This document shows positions 1-7,650 of a stretch of DNA of 10,980 nt, one piece after another. The stretch is from CAZGLR01 sp964526635 (GTDB taxonomy: Bacteria > Zixibacteria > MSB-5A5 > GN15 > JAAZOE01). A program made the translations under genes and the position numbers. How positions within the stretch are numbered: the stretch's first letter is position 1; every line of letters starts with the position of its first letter. The notes beneath the pieces are model-generated. The model saw nothing but the letters and a program-made list of their open reading frames with translations, was not told the DNA's origin and made no database searches. Location: assembly GCA_964526635.1 (NCBI GenBank), contig CAZGLR010000113.1:1-10980 (forward strand), in the 5' to 3' direction.

Positions 1-77
1 GTAGCCCGCGAGGGATGCGAAAGCATCGCTCATGAGGGCGACGGAGGGGTGGAGCTTCGCCGGGATACTACCGGTAG
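1..77. repeat. Hairpin-rich palindromic element (candidate dispersed repeat) at the left edge
   Basis: This short segment is dense in inverted repeats, unlike the rest of the window. The core is a perfect stem GATGC (14-18) and GCATC (23-27) closed by a GAAA tetraloop. It is extended by GAG (10-12) with CTC (29-31) and by GCCC (4-7) with GGGC (36-39), giving an imperfect hairpin over 4-39. An alternative stem pairs GGCGA (37-41) with TCGCC (57-61). GTAG (1-4) and CCCG (5-8) can also pair with CTAC (68-71) and CGGG (61-64), and CTACCGGTAG at 68-77 is itself a perfect palindrome. This design resembles REP/palindromic elements scattered in bacterial genomes. Only one copy is visible, so calling it a repeat is inference. 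It has no stop in the frame of the downstream TamB gene and may be translated as part of it. Confidence 0.45.
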
Positions 78-3000
78 CTGGGTGCTGCCCGAGATTGAGG
101 GTGACAATAAGGCCTCATCTGATAATCCTGCCGACTGGTGGCTGCATGAACTGGACATCTCACTGGGAATTATCATCCTGGAGCAGGCGGATTCCACGCA
201 TCGCTGGGACTCGGTACGCGTTTATGCGGAGATGCAATCCGAAGACGGCACCGTCTCGTTCAGGCTCGATTCGCTGGGCGCCAAGGCCAGCGATGAGCGG
301 CTGACGATCACACAGGCGTCAGCCCGGGCATCATCGTTCCGGAAGAAGTTAACAATTCAGGACGCAGCCCTTTGTACTCCGACATCATGCGTTTACTTTT
401 CAGCCATGGCTGATCAAAGCGACAGCTTATGGGCGGAAGTGACGATAGACAGCAGCCGGATTACTCTGTATGATATCGTCAGCCTGATCGATGTAAAGTT
501 GCGGGGACAACTCGAAATAGCCGGGACAGTATATCATCAGTATGGCATCACGGGCGGCGATGTCTTGATTAAGGGAATGTTTGAGGATCGTTCGTTCGAC
601 TCGCTGCACATGCGTTTTCGCCTTGATGACGGGACGATTTTTCTGGATACCCTCACCGGGCGGGTATTGTCATCCTGTTTAATCGATGGCTTCGGTCTCT
701 TCAACCTGGTTGCCGATCCCGAGGGATATCGGCTGTCTGCGACAGTCGATTCATTTGATCTCAACCATCTCCTGTTTAACACATTCCGATCCGATATCAA
801 TGGTTATATCGAACTCAATGGAAGAGGATTGAGTGATGAGAATATGGCTATTGATCTGGCGCTTAATCTGGATGAATCCCGTTTTGATCAGTATCATTTT
901 CATTCCGGTGGCGGGCAAATGACCATTTCAGATCAGGGCTTGTATTTCTTTCCGGGATTCCATGTTATGTATCACGGCAACCGCTTTGGCTTTGACGGTG
1001 ACGTCGAATTCGACGGGTTGCTGGAACTGCGGGGCGAAGCGGATTTGACGAATCTGGCGGCATTTACCAATCAGCTCTTTATTGCCGAACCGGCCGGCCT
1101 GCTGCAGGCCGATTTCACGCTGACCGGCCCCACGGCCGATCCCCGCTTGAGCGGCGAGGCGGTTTCTGATTCTCTCTGGTTATACAAGTTTTTTTCGCGT
1201 GATGTTGCCGGTAGTTTCGACATTCGCCGTTTCACCAGCGCCGGCCGGTTTGGCGACGTGGCGATCTCATTTCTCGATGGCGATGCCTGGACGTTTCCCT
1301 ATGATTCAATTGAGGCCTTCCTGTTGATCGACAGCAATATATTGTTTATCGACAGTACGCGGATCTACAATTCGTTCTCTAACTATTTGGTAGAAGGCCA
1401 GCTTGACTATGCCGCGTATCCACAGAAACTGCTTTTGACGACGGCGGATATCAATTTGTCCGGACAGGGATTCAGCGCCGCTGATGTTCAGGAGATGTAT
1501 ATTGATTCGAATGGCTTTCTGTTCGAGAGTATCAATCTGGAGACATCGGATGGGACTGTCGCGGTCGAGGGCCGGGTAAATTTCGACCGCAGTTATGATC
1601 TCGAATGGGATATCGATCGTGTTTCACTGAGTACCTGGGCGGCCCTGGTGAATGATACGCTGACGATCGATGGCAAACTCTCAGTTGCCGGCCTGGGCGG
1701 CGGGACCTTCGGGAATGCAACCCTCACAGCGGATATCCGTATCGACAGCCTGGCGTATTTTGATCTGAACATGGGTGATCTGGTCTCGTCGCTGACGTAT
1801 CAGGACAGTATCATGTTCATCGATTCTGCGGTACTGTTGTCCGATGACGGCCGGTATGCGATTCTCGGAGAGATACCCATGGTCCTGGCGCCGGGACGAC
1901 GCGATGGTCTTTTCTACGAAGACAGTCTCTGGCTTGATCTCTCAGCTCATGACCAGTATATGGAACTGGCAGCATTCTTGATGCCGAATGCCGATTTTAT
2001 CGAGGGTGATTTCAACGCCGAATTAACCCTGACCGGAACGCCCGGGGAGCCGCATCTCGATGGTCAGGCGAGTTTGAAAAACGGCACTATCAAGCTGGCG
2101 GTCCTGCGGGATCCCCTGCGCAATGTCAATCTCGATATGAGCATGGCAGATCAGGATATGACGATTGAATCTTTTTCGGCAACATCGGAACGCGATGCCG
2201 ACGCTAAAGAAGGCGGGAGGCTCATGGCCTCGGGGACGATTGTGGTCAGGGAACTTAATGAATTCGAGTATGCTCTCTCGGTGCATGCCCGGGATTTCCC
2301 CATCAGCTATGAGCTTGGTGAGGTCTATGGCGTTGCCAATGCCGATCTTTCGATTCAGGGACAGAATCCGCCGATAGTCACCGGTCGGGTCGATATGGAA
2401 TCGGCCTACTATCGAGAAAATTTCTGGGCCGCCAAAACCAACTACAGCTTGATCGATGCTATTCAGCCCGATAAAAGCTGGAATATCGATATCGCTGTTG
2501 AATTCCCCGGGAATACCTGGGTGAAAAACGACCTGATCGATGCTGAATTTGCCGGTCGTCTGAACTTCCTTCGCGAGGATGGCGAGTATAATTATCTCGG
2601 GACGCTGGAGATTGTTCGCGGCAAATATTTTCTCTATACAAGAACTTTCCGCTTCGAACCCGGCGGCCAGATTATATATAATAATATCGAGGAACCTAAT
2701 CCTGAACTCGATTTGACTATGACAACCCGCATTCGCAGCCAGAACGAGTATTCCAGTTTCGAAAGCGAACGGACCTACAGCTATGAACTCCGTCTTCAGG
2801 TCGACGGCACCCTGCAGGAACCGGTTATCACGACGCCGGACGACAGCCGTATATCATCGGAAAGCCTGATCCCGACGCTGGTCCGGGGATATGAGGGGTC
2901 ACCATCGGGCGACGGTTCCGGTCAAACGGGCGGCAGCGCCATCGGCGAAGGCATCGGCGGACTCCTGGCCGGGCAGTTTGCGCTGCTCGGTTCTCGTTCA

Positions 3001-3246
3001 TTGGGCGTGGAAACATTTGAAATAAATCCGGCGCTGGGCGAGGGGCTGGATCCCTCGGGAACCAGATTGACAATCGGGTCATATGCGCTGCCAAACCTCT
3101 ATATCTTCGGGAGCAGTTATTTTGACGTCGACCGGGGGCAGGAGGTCGGTTTGGAGTATCGCCTTGGCCGCAACTTCGTATTCGAAGGCCGCCGCGATGA
3201 AGAAAACCTGTATCATTTCAATTTCAAACTGAACTGGGAATACTGA
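1..3246 (+). CDS. tamB: TamB/DUF490-family translocation and assembly protein, 5' end missing
   Basis: The frame is open from base 1 to the TGA at 3244-3246 (1081 codons visible), so the gene is cut by the left edge. A GTG at 49 could be called as a start, but it gives no signal anchor and the GGAGG before it (43-47) lies only one base away, so a partial gene is preferred. The visible protein is a long run of alternating hydrophobic beta strands rich in D, S and G, typical of the beta-groove of TamB. The C-terminal ~300 residues carry the DUF490 signature: PGNTWVKN, then GRLNFLREDGEYNYLGTL, then RGKYFLYTRTFRFEPGG (about residues 873-889, counted from base 1), then the NPELDL segment. A Gly/Ser-rich linker near residue 965 and a final aromatic beta segment ending in NWEY follow. 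TamB proteins are anchored in the inner membrane, span the periplasm and work with an Omp85 barrel in outer-membrane protein assembly or phospholipid transport. The Omp85 gene lies 7 bp downstream, almost certainly in the same transcript. The N-terminal anchor should lie outside the window. The hairpin element at 1-77 could be an in-frame insertion. Confidence 0.86.
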   Translation, partial: VAREGCESIAHEGDGGVELRRDTTGSWVLPEIEGDNKASSDNPADWWLHELDISLGIIILEQADSTHRWDSVRVYAEMQSEDGTVSFRLDSLGAKASDERLTITQASARASSFRKKLTIQDAALCTPTSCVYFSAMADQSDSLWAEVTIDSSRITLYDIVSLIDVKLRGQLEIAGTVYHQYGITGGDVLIKGMFEDRSFDSLHMRFRLDDGTIFLDTLTGRVLSSCLIDGFGLFNLVADPEGYRLSATVDSFDLNHLLFNTFRSDINGYIELNGRGLSDENMAIDLALNLDESRFDQYHFHSGGGQMTISDQGLYFFPGFHVMYHGNRFGFDGDVEFDGLLELRGEADLTNLAAFTNQLFIAEPAGLLQADFTLTGPTADPRLSGEAVSDSLWLYKFFSRDVAGSFDIRRFTSAGRFGDVAISFLDGDAWTFPYDSIEAFLLIDSNILFIDSTRIYNSFSNYLVEGQLDYAAYPQKLLLTTADINLSGQGFSAADVQEMYIDSNGFLFESINLETSDGTVAVEGRVNFDRSYDLEWDIDRVSLSTWAALVNDTLTIDGKLSVAGLGGGTFGNATLTADIRIDSLAYFDLNMGDLVSSLTYQDSIMFIDSAVLLSDDGRYAILGEIPMVLAPGRRDGLFYEDSLWLDLSAHDQYMELAAFLMPNADFIEGDFNAELTLTGTPGEPHLDGQASLKNGTIKLAVLRDPLRNVNLDMSMADQDMTIESFSATSERDADAKEGGRLMASGTIVVRELNEFEYALSVHARDFPISYELGEVYGVANADLSIQGQNPPIVTGRVDMESAYYRENFWAAKTNYSLIDAIQPDKSWNIDIAVEFPGNTWVKNDLIDAEFAGRLNFLREDGEYNYLGTLEIVRGKYFLYTRTFRFEPGGQIIYNNIEEPNPELDLTMTTRIRSQNEYSSFESERTYSYELRLQVDGTLQEPVITTPDDSRISSESLIPTLVRGYEGSPSGDGSGQTGGSAIGEGIGGLLAGQFALLGSRSLGVETFEINPALGEGLDPSGTRLTIGSYALPNLYIFGSSYFDVDRGQEVGLEYRLGRNFVFEGRRDEENLYHFNFKLNWEY

Positions 3247-3253
3247 CAGTTCG

Positions 3254-5170
3254 ATGCGGACGTATGAAACAATTGTGCTGATGGTGTGGACGGTCTGTCT
3301 GTTATGGATAAGCGTATCTCATAGCCATGCGCAAATGAATCGAGCGGATCGTCTGTATGCCGCCTGGATCGCCAGCGAGCCGGAAATCGAGGAGATCACG
3401 ATTGAGGGCAATGTTCATTTCAGTGATGACAAGATCCGTTCGGTGCTTTATGCCCGCAAGAGTTCGTTTTTTAATTTTCTTCGCGGCGGAGCCCGGCATC
3501 GTGTACAGCGGTATACCGTCTACCGCGATACGATCGAAATAAAGTATGTATATAGCCGGGCCGGGTATCTGGGGATTGATGTTAGTGAACGGATTGAACC
3601 GGTCGGTGTCGATTCCAATGCCCATATGTATATATCGATTGACGAAGGGAATCAATATATCATCGCAGGACTGACTCTTGAAGCCAACGATTCGCTGCCG
3701 TTTTACCCGCGACTGCTGGAGCGCACCGAGAACCTGGACGCGGGTGACCCGGTTGATCCGGTGGCGATCGGGAATATCAGTTTTGACTTAAAGACAGTGT
3801 TTGCCAATAACGGGTACCCTTATGCCAGTATTCAGATAGATGTCGATTCCTCGGCCGGAGCATCCTCGACTCTGATCACATTCAGGGCCTATGAGGGTCC
3901 CCTGACACGATTCGGGGATCTGCATATTTCCGGATTGGACCGGTATCGCCCGTTTATTGTACGGCGCGAGATTGTCTTCGAGAATGGCGATATCTATCGT
4001 CGAAAGGAAATTATCCGTTCGCAGAAGCGACTGTATTCGACCGGATTGTTTAATACCATTACGCTGGAGGCCAAAAATGTATCGTTCGATGATTATGGCC
4101 CGGCGCAGCTTGATACCATGCCGGCGTTTACCTTTTCGGCACGGGAACGCCCCCCGCATTTCATAACGCTCAAGACCGGTGCCGGTCAGGATCCGCAGCA
4201 GGACTTGATCTGGGATTTATCCACATCATGGGGTAAGCGTAATCTGTTCGGTTCCCGCCAGATTGAGGTTTTGCTGCAAACCCGGTATATTATATTCACC
4301 CAATGGCGGCCATTAAATCACCGTTTCCAGGCCAGCTACACCGAGCCCTGGGTGTTCAATATTCGTCTGCCGCTGACTTTGGCCGGTTTTTTCGAGCCGG
4401 GCGTGAAATCACAGATTCAGCCGTCGAAAATTCAGCGCTGGGGATTTTCACTGACCACACGCAAAGAATGGGAAGAAACACTCTTTGCCTCGATCTCGGC
4501 CGAATACGAAAATGTTAACGTCTATGGCGTCGCCGAAGAAGAGGCCCAGGCGATTCGCGATACAATTCGTGTACGTCGGAAGTTGACAGTCAATGTCTTG
4601 CGCGACACACGAATCAACAAATTCTTTCCCAAGATGGGCTCGTATACGACCTATTTCGCACAACTGGTCGGCGGGCCTCTGGGCGGTGATGACAGCTTTT
4701 TCAAGCTCGAATGGTCCTGGGCGCGGTATCAGCAACTGATCGGACCGACAATTTACGCCACTCGCCTGAAAGCCGGCTGGGTCAAGGAATTCGGTCAATC
4801 GTCGCTGGTGCCGACCGATGACCGTTTTTTCATAGGCGGGGCCAACACCATACGCGGTTTCGAGGAAAATACGATTGGACCGCGCAGTGAAGATGGCGTC
4901 AATGTCGGCGCCAATGCCTACGCTATTTTCAATCAGGAGCTGCGCTTTCCGCTTTTCTGGCGATTTTGGGGGTCGTTGTTTACCGATATGGGCAACGGCC
5001 TGGAATCGTTTTCTCAGTTTGATTTCAGCAGAATGCTGTTTTCATATGGCGCCGGCGTGCAGATTGTTACACCGGCCGGTCCTATCCGCATAGATTATGC
5101 TCATCGTATTGAAAACGGCATCTACGTCGAAGATGACCGTTTTCACTTCACTATCCTCTATGCCTTTTAG
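3254..5170 (+). CDS. Omp85 superfamily outer-membrane barrel protein (BamA/TamA-like)
   Basis: The product has 638 residues. A hydrophobic segment at about 7-21 followed by SHSHAQ suggests a signal peptide cut near residue 26-27, supporting the ATG at 3254, although no clear Shine-Dalgarno precedes it. Residues ~36-300 look like three POTRA domains: the first opens with EEITIEGNVHFSDDKIRSVL, the second follows DEGNQYIIAGLTLE, and the third opens with TRFGDLHISGLDRYRP and contains the typical YSTGLFNTI. The rest is a membrane beta-barrel. The Omp85 hallmark is GGANTIRGFEEN, with the RGF at residues 534-536, the loop that folds into the barrel. The protein ends in Phe, as in proteins recognised by the BAM machine. 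Length and three POTRAs fit TamA (577 residues in E. coli, three POTRAs) better than BamA (five POTRAs). Its place 7 bp behind a TamB-like gene supports a TamA-type partner role, inserting outer-membrane proteins or anchoring TamB. A BamA-like or other Omp85 role cannot be excluded, so no symbol is given. Confidence 0.93.
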   Translation: MRTYETIVLMVWTVCLLWISVSHSHAQMNRADRLYAAWIASEPEIEEITIEGNVHFSDDKIRSVLYARKSSFFNFLRGGARHRVQRYTVYRDTIEIKYVYSRAGYLGIDVSERIEPVGVDSNAHMYISIDEGNQYIIAGLTLEANDSLPFYPRLLERTENLDAGDPVDPVAIGNISFDLKTVFANNGYPYASIQIDVDSSAGASSTLITFRAYEGPLTRFGDLHISGLDRYRPFIVRREIVFENGDIYRRKEIIRSQKRLYSTGLFNTITLEAKNVSFDDYGPAQLDTMPAFTFSARERPPHFITLKTGAGQDPQQDLIWDLSTSWGKRNLFGSRQIEVLLQTRYIIFTQWRPLNHRFQASYTEPWVFNIRLPLTLAGFFEPGVKSQIQPSKIQRWGFSLTTRKEWEETLFASISAEYENVNVYGVAEEEAQAIRDTIRVRRKLTVNVLRDTRINKFFPKMGSYTTYFAQLVGGPLGGDDSFFKLEWSWARYQQLIGPTIYATRLKAGWVKEFGQSSLVPTDDRFFIGGANTIRGFEENTIGPRSEDGVNVGANAYAIFNQELRFPLFWRFWGSLFTDMGNGLESFSQFDFSRMLFSYGAGVQIVTPAGPIRIDYAHRIENGIYVEDDRFHFTILYAF

Positions 5171-5199
5171 GCAATCCCGGACCATCTGTATATAATGGA

Positions 5200-5227
5200 T
5201 TGACACACACGCTATTTGGCTTATATT
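5200..5227 (+). promoter_or_regulatory. Sigma-70-type promoter ahead of the nifS-mnmA pair
   Basis: A perfect -35 box TTGACA (5200-5205) is followed after 16 bases by TATATT (5222-5227), which matches the -10 consensus at five of six positions. It lies in the 98-bp gap between the Omp85 gene and nifS, about 40 bases upstream of the nifS ATG. A plausible Shine-Dalgarno, GAGG at 5255-5258, lies in between. A second TATAAT at 5191-5196 has no good -35 partner. Activity is inferred from consensus only. Confidence 0.6.
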
Positions 5228-5268
5228 ACGAAGCTGAATGTCTTTAACTGAGTTGAGGTTACATCGAA

Positions 5269-6426
5269 ATGGAAAACATCTATCTGGACCATAACAGTAC
5301 CACACCAATAGATCCCCGGGTTATCGAAACCATGGTCAGTGCAATGAATGATCTCTGGGGAAATCCCTCGTCGGTACATAAATTCGGTCATAAATCCAAA
5401 GTGGCCATGGACGAAGCCCGGGAGAAAGTTGCCGCGATCATTGGGGCCGAGGCATCGGAGATTTACTTTACCTCCGGCGGTACCGAAAGTGATAACCTGG
5501 CGGTCAAAGGCGGTGCGTATTTCAATGCCAAAAAGGGCAAGCATGTCATCACGACCAAAATTGAGCATCATGCCGTGCTCGAAACAGTCCATTTCCTTGA
5601 AAAGCAGGGGTTTGAAGCCAGTTACCTGGATGTCGGTCAGGATGGTGCCGTGACTGTTGAGACCTTCAGGGAAGCCTTGACCGATGAAACCACGCTGGTG
5701 TCAATCATGCTGGCTAACAATGAAACCGGTGTCCTGCAGCCGGTTAAGGAAATCGCGTCAATATGCCACGAGCGAGGCATCATCTGCCATACCGATGCTG
5801 TCCAGGGTGTCGGCAAAATAAAGGTCGATGTCAAAGATCTGGGTGTAGATATGCTTTCATTATCGGCTCATAAGTTCTATGGTCCCAAAGGAATCGGTGT
5901 CTTATATGTTCGGCAGGGCAAGCGCATAACGCCATTGTTCCACGGTGGTGCCCATGAAAAGCGGCGTCGGGCCGGTACGGAAAACCTGCCGGCGATTCTC
6001 GGCATGGCCCGGGCGCTGGAGATTGCCGAGTCAATGCGGGAAAACGAACACCAGCGGCTGACTGAATTGTCTGAGTATTTTATCGAACAGGTGCAGAGCA
6101 AAATGGCCGATGTGTATCTCAATGGTTCCCGCGAAAACCGGATACCTTCGACAGTGAATTTGTCCTTCAAGGGTGTCGAGGGCGAGTCGATTATCCTGTC
6201 GCTTGATCTAAAGGGCGTGGCGGTATCATCGGGCTCGGCCTGCACGTCCGGCTCACTTGAGGGTTCGCATGTCCTCAAGGCGATGGGTATCGATGATTTG
6301 CTGGCCCAGGGTTCGATTCGATTTTCGCTGGGGCGTTCAACTACCCGTGAAAAAATCGATTACACGGTAGCGGTTTTGCCGGAGATTATCGACCGCCTGC
6401 GCTCAATGTCGGCGGCCTATAACTGA
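5269..6426 (+). CDS. nifS: NifS-type cysteine desulfurase (PLP-dependent)
   Basis: This cytosolic enzyme (385 residues, full length) converts L-cysteine to alanine and holds the sulfur as a persulfide on an active-site cysteine for Fe-S cluster assembly or tRNA thiolation. The N-terminus YLDHNSTTPIDPRV and GNPSSVHKFG are family landmarks. The PLP-binding lysine is Lys202 in SLSAHKFYGPKG, the PLP-stacking histidine is His100 in IEHHAVLET, and the persulfide cysteine is Cys325 in SSGSACTSGSLE. Lys202 and Cys325 fall at the same numbers as in Azotobacter vinelandii NifS, and the GAHEKRRRAGTEN and GSIRFSLGRSTTREKID stretches are also NifS-like. No nif, isc or suf gene is visible nearby, so a nitrogenase role is not implied. 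The next gene is mnmA, 36 bp away, which points to tRNA thiolation as at least one sulfur destination. The ATG at 5269 is preceded by GAGG at 5255-5258 and a strong promoter-like sequence. It could equally be labelled iscS. Confidence 0.96.
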   Translation: MENIYLDHNSTTPIDPRVIETMVSAMNDLWGNPSSVHKFGHKSKVAMDEAREKVAAIIGAEASEIYFTSGGTESDNLAVKGGAYFNAKKGKHVITTKIEHHAVLETVHFLEKQGFEASYLDVGQDGAVTVETFREALTDETTLVSIMLANNETGVLQPVKEIASICHERGIICHTDAVQGVGKIKVDVKDLGVDMLSLSAHKFYGPKGIGVLYVRQGKRITPLFHGGAHEKRRRAGTENLPAILGMARALEIAESMRENEHQRLTELSEYFIEQVQSKMADVYLNGSRENRIPSTVNLSFKGVEGESIILSLDLKGVAVSSGSACTSGSLEGSHVLKAMGIDDLLAQGSIRFSLGRSTTREKIDYTVAVLPEIIDRLRSMSAAYN

Positions 6427-6462
6427 TCCAACCGGATACTTTACGAGTCCGTATTATCTGAC

Positions 6463-7557
6463 ATGACCAACTCCAATGGCAACAGAAAAGTGCTGGTAGC
6501 GATGTCCGGCGGTGTTGACAGCTCGGTCGCACTGCTGATTTTGCGTCATCTGGGCTATGATGTCGTCGGGGCCACGATGAAGTTGTGGGATTATGGCGAC
6601 GTCGGTGGCGACAGCCGCAACGATGGCGGCTGCTGTGATCTGAACGCTATCAATCGAGCCCGGGCGGTCTGTGCTTTACTGGATGTGCCGCATTATGTTC
6701 TCGATTTCACCAAAGAATTCAAAAACACCGTTATCGAAAACTTTGTCAATGAATATCGCCACGGCCGGACACCGAATCCCTGTGTGTTGTGCAATACCGA
6801 GATCAAGTGGGAGTTGTTTTTGAAACGGGCGCGCCAAATCGGCTGCGACGCGATCGCTACCGGTCATTACGCCCGGATTGGGATCAATTCCAAGAACGGC
6901 CGCGGGATTTTGCGCAAGGGCGTGGATCATACCCGTGATCAATCATACGCGCTCTGGGGGATTCGCCAGGAGGCGTTGACGAGCACCCTGCTGCCACTGG
7001 GTGGTTTTATCAAAAAGGACGTGCGCCGTCTGGCTGAAAAAGCTGGATTGAAAACAGCTCACACGGCCGAAAGCATGGAAATCTGCTTCGTACAGGATAA
7101 TAATTACGAACGCTTCATTCGCCAATGGCTGACTGAAGAAATCCCCTCGGGGGAGATCGTCAATACCGAGGGCGAGGTAATTGGTCAGCACAAGGGGATA
7201 CCATTTTATACTGTCGGACAGCGCAAGGGACTGGGTATCGCCCACTCCGAGCCGCTGTATGTGCAGCATATTGATCCCGGCACCAATCGCATTACAGTCG
7301 GTGAACGGAACGTGTTGAGCTGTCAGGATATGATTGTCTGCAATGTCAACTGGGTGTCGTCGGCGCCGCGCTCAGAGGCTTTTCAGGCGGCGGTGAAGAT
7401 TCGTTACCTGGCCGCGCCGCAGAAGGCGACAATTACGCCCCGTCACGACAATACCCTGCGGGTTGTCTTCGATGATCCCCAGCGGGCGATCACCCCGGGG
7501 CAGTCGGCGGTGGTCTATGATGATGATATTGTTCTGGCCGGCGGTATTATCGCCTGA
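6463..7557 (+). CDS. mnmA: tRNA-specific 2-thiouridylase MnmA
   Basis: MnmA activates uridine 34 of tRNA-Lys, -Glu and -Gln with ATP and replaces the C2 oxygen with sulfur (s2U34), which aids accurate decoding. The protein has 364 residues, close to E. coli MnmA (368). The PP-loop ATP site is SGGVDSS (residues 15-21). The two catalytic cysteines are visible: Cys107 in TPNPCVLCNTEIKW and Cys208 in ESMEICFVQD, equivalent to E. coli Cys102 and Cys199. Other family landmarks are GGCCDLNAINRAR, ATGHYAR, the DQSYAL motif and FYTVGQRKGLG, followed by a C-terminal beta-barrel. Sulfur must come from a cysteine desulfurase, and one is encoded 36 bp upstream, probably on the same transcript. No TusA-E relay gene is seen. 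The ATG at 6463 lacks an obvious Shine-Dalgarno, but the next in-frame ATG (residue 14) would begin directly at the PP-loop, so 6463 is kept. Confidence 0.97.
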   Translation: MTNSNGNRKVLVAMSGGVDSSVALLILRHLGYDVVGATMKLWDYGDVGGDSRNDGGCCDLNAINRARAVCALLDVPHYVLDFTKEFKNTVIENFVNEYRHGRTPNPCVLCNTEIKWELFLKRARQIGCDAIATGHYARIGINSKNGRGILRKGVDHTRDQSYALWGIRQEALTSTLLPLGGFIKKDVRRLAEKAGLKTAHTAESMEICFVQDNNYERFIRQWLTEEIPSGEIVNTEGEVIGQHKGIPFYTVGQRKGLGIAHSEPLYVQHIDPGTNRITVGERNVLSCQDMIVCNVNWVSSAPRSEAFQAAVKIRYLAAPQKATITPRHDNTLRVVFDDPQRAITPGQSAVVYDDDIVLAGGIIA

Positions 7558-7560
7558 TCC

Positions 7561-7576
7561 TTGCTGAGGACAGCAA
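7561..7576 (+). terminator. Small hairpin after mnmA, possible weak terminator
   Basis: TTGCTG (7561-7566) and CAGCAA (7571-7576) form a perfect 6-bp stem with an AGGA loop, starting three bases after the mnmA stop codon. The bases after it are T-rich in patches but give no continuous T run, so intrinsic termination would be inefficient. It marks the break between the nifS-mnmA pair and the following genes. Confidence 0.3.
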
Positions 7577-7616
7577 CTGATTCTTGTTGATACCTGTCTT
7601 CTCCGCTCTATCTTTG

Positions 7617-7642
7617 TATAATTCATTATCTATTCAAAGGAG
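7617..7642 (+). promoter_or_regulatory. TATAAT -10 box and strong Shine-Dalgarno before the UPF0173 gene
   Basis: A consensus -10 box TATAAT lies at 7617-7622, but no good -35 box is found 16-18 bases upstream; TTGATA at 7587-7592 is 24 bases away. AAAGGAG at 7636-7642 is the best Shine-Dalgarno in the window, with eight bases to the ATG at 7651, and it fixes that start. The -10 and the ribosome site lie close together, so the leader would be short. Confidence 0.4.
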
Positions 7643-7650
7643 AAGCGATT

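Noticed and set aside
49..51. GTG at 49 as the true start of the TamB-like gene
   Set aside because: The frame is open to the window edge, the resulting N-terminus has no membrane anchor or signal, and the GGAGG before it lies only one base away, too close to serve the start.
1..78. GTAGC at 1-5 and 74-78 as a target-site duplication around an inserted element
   Set aside because: A five-base match is likely by chance, and the true left end of the element may lie outside the window. A 73-bp insertion would also shift the frame, which cannot be tested here.
3302..4159. Minus-strand open frames of about 117 and 123 codons opposite the Omp85 gene
   Set aside because: They lie wholly opposite a clearly coding gene with family motifs, have no recognisable domain or ribosome site, and reflect its codon bias.
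5161..5173. TGCC-TTTTA-GGCA hairpin over the Omp85 stop codon as a terminator
   Set aside because: The stem is only four base pairs and no T run follows it.
5269..6426. Nitrogen-fixation locus suggested by the NifS-type desulfurase
   Set aside because: No other nif gene is visible. NifS-type enzymes also occur in non-fixing bacteria, and the neighbour is mnmA.
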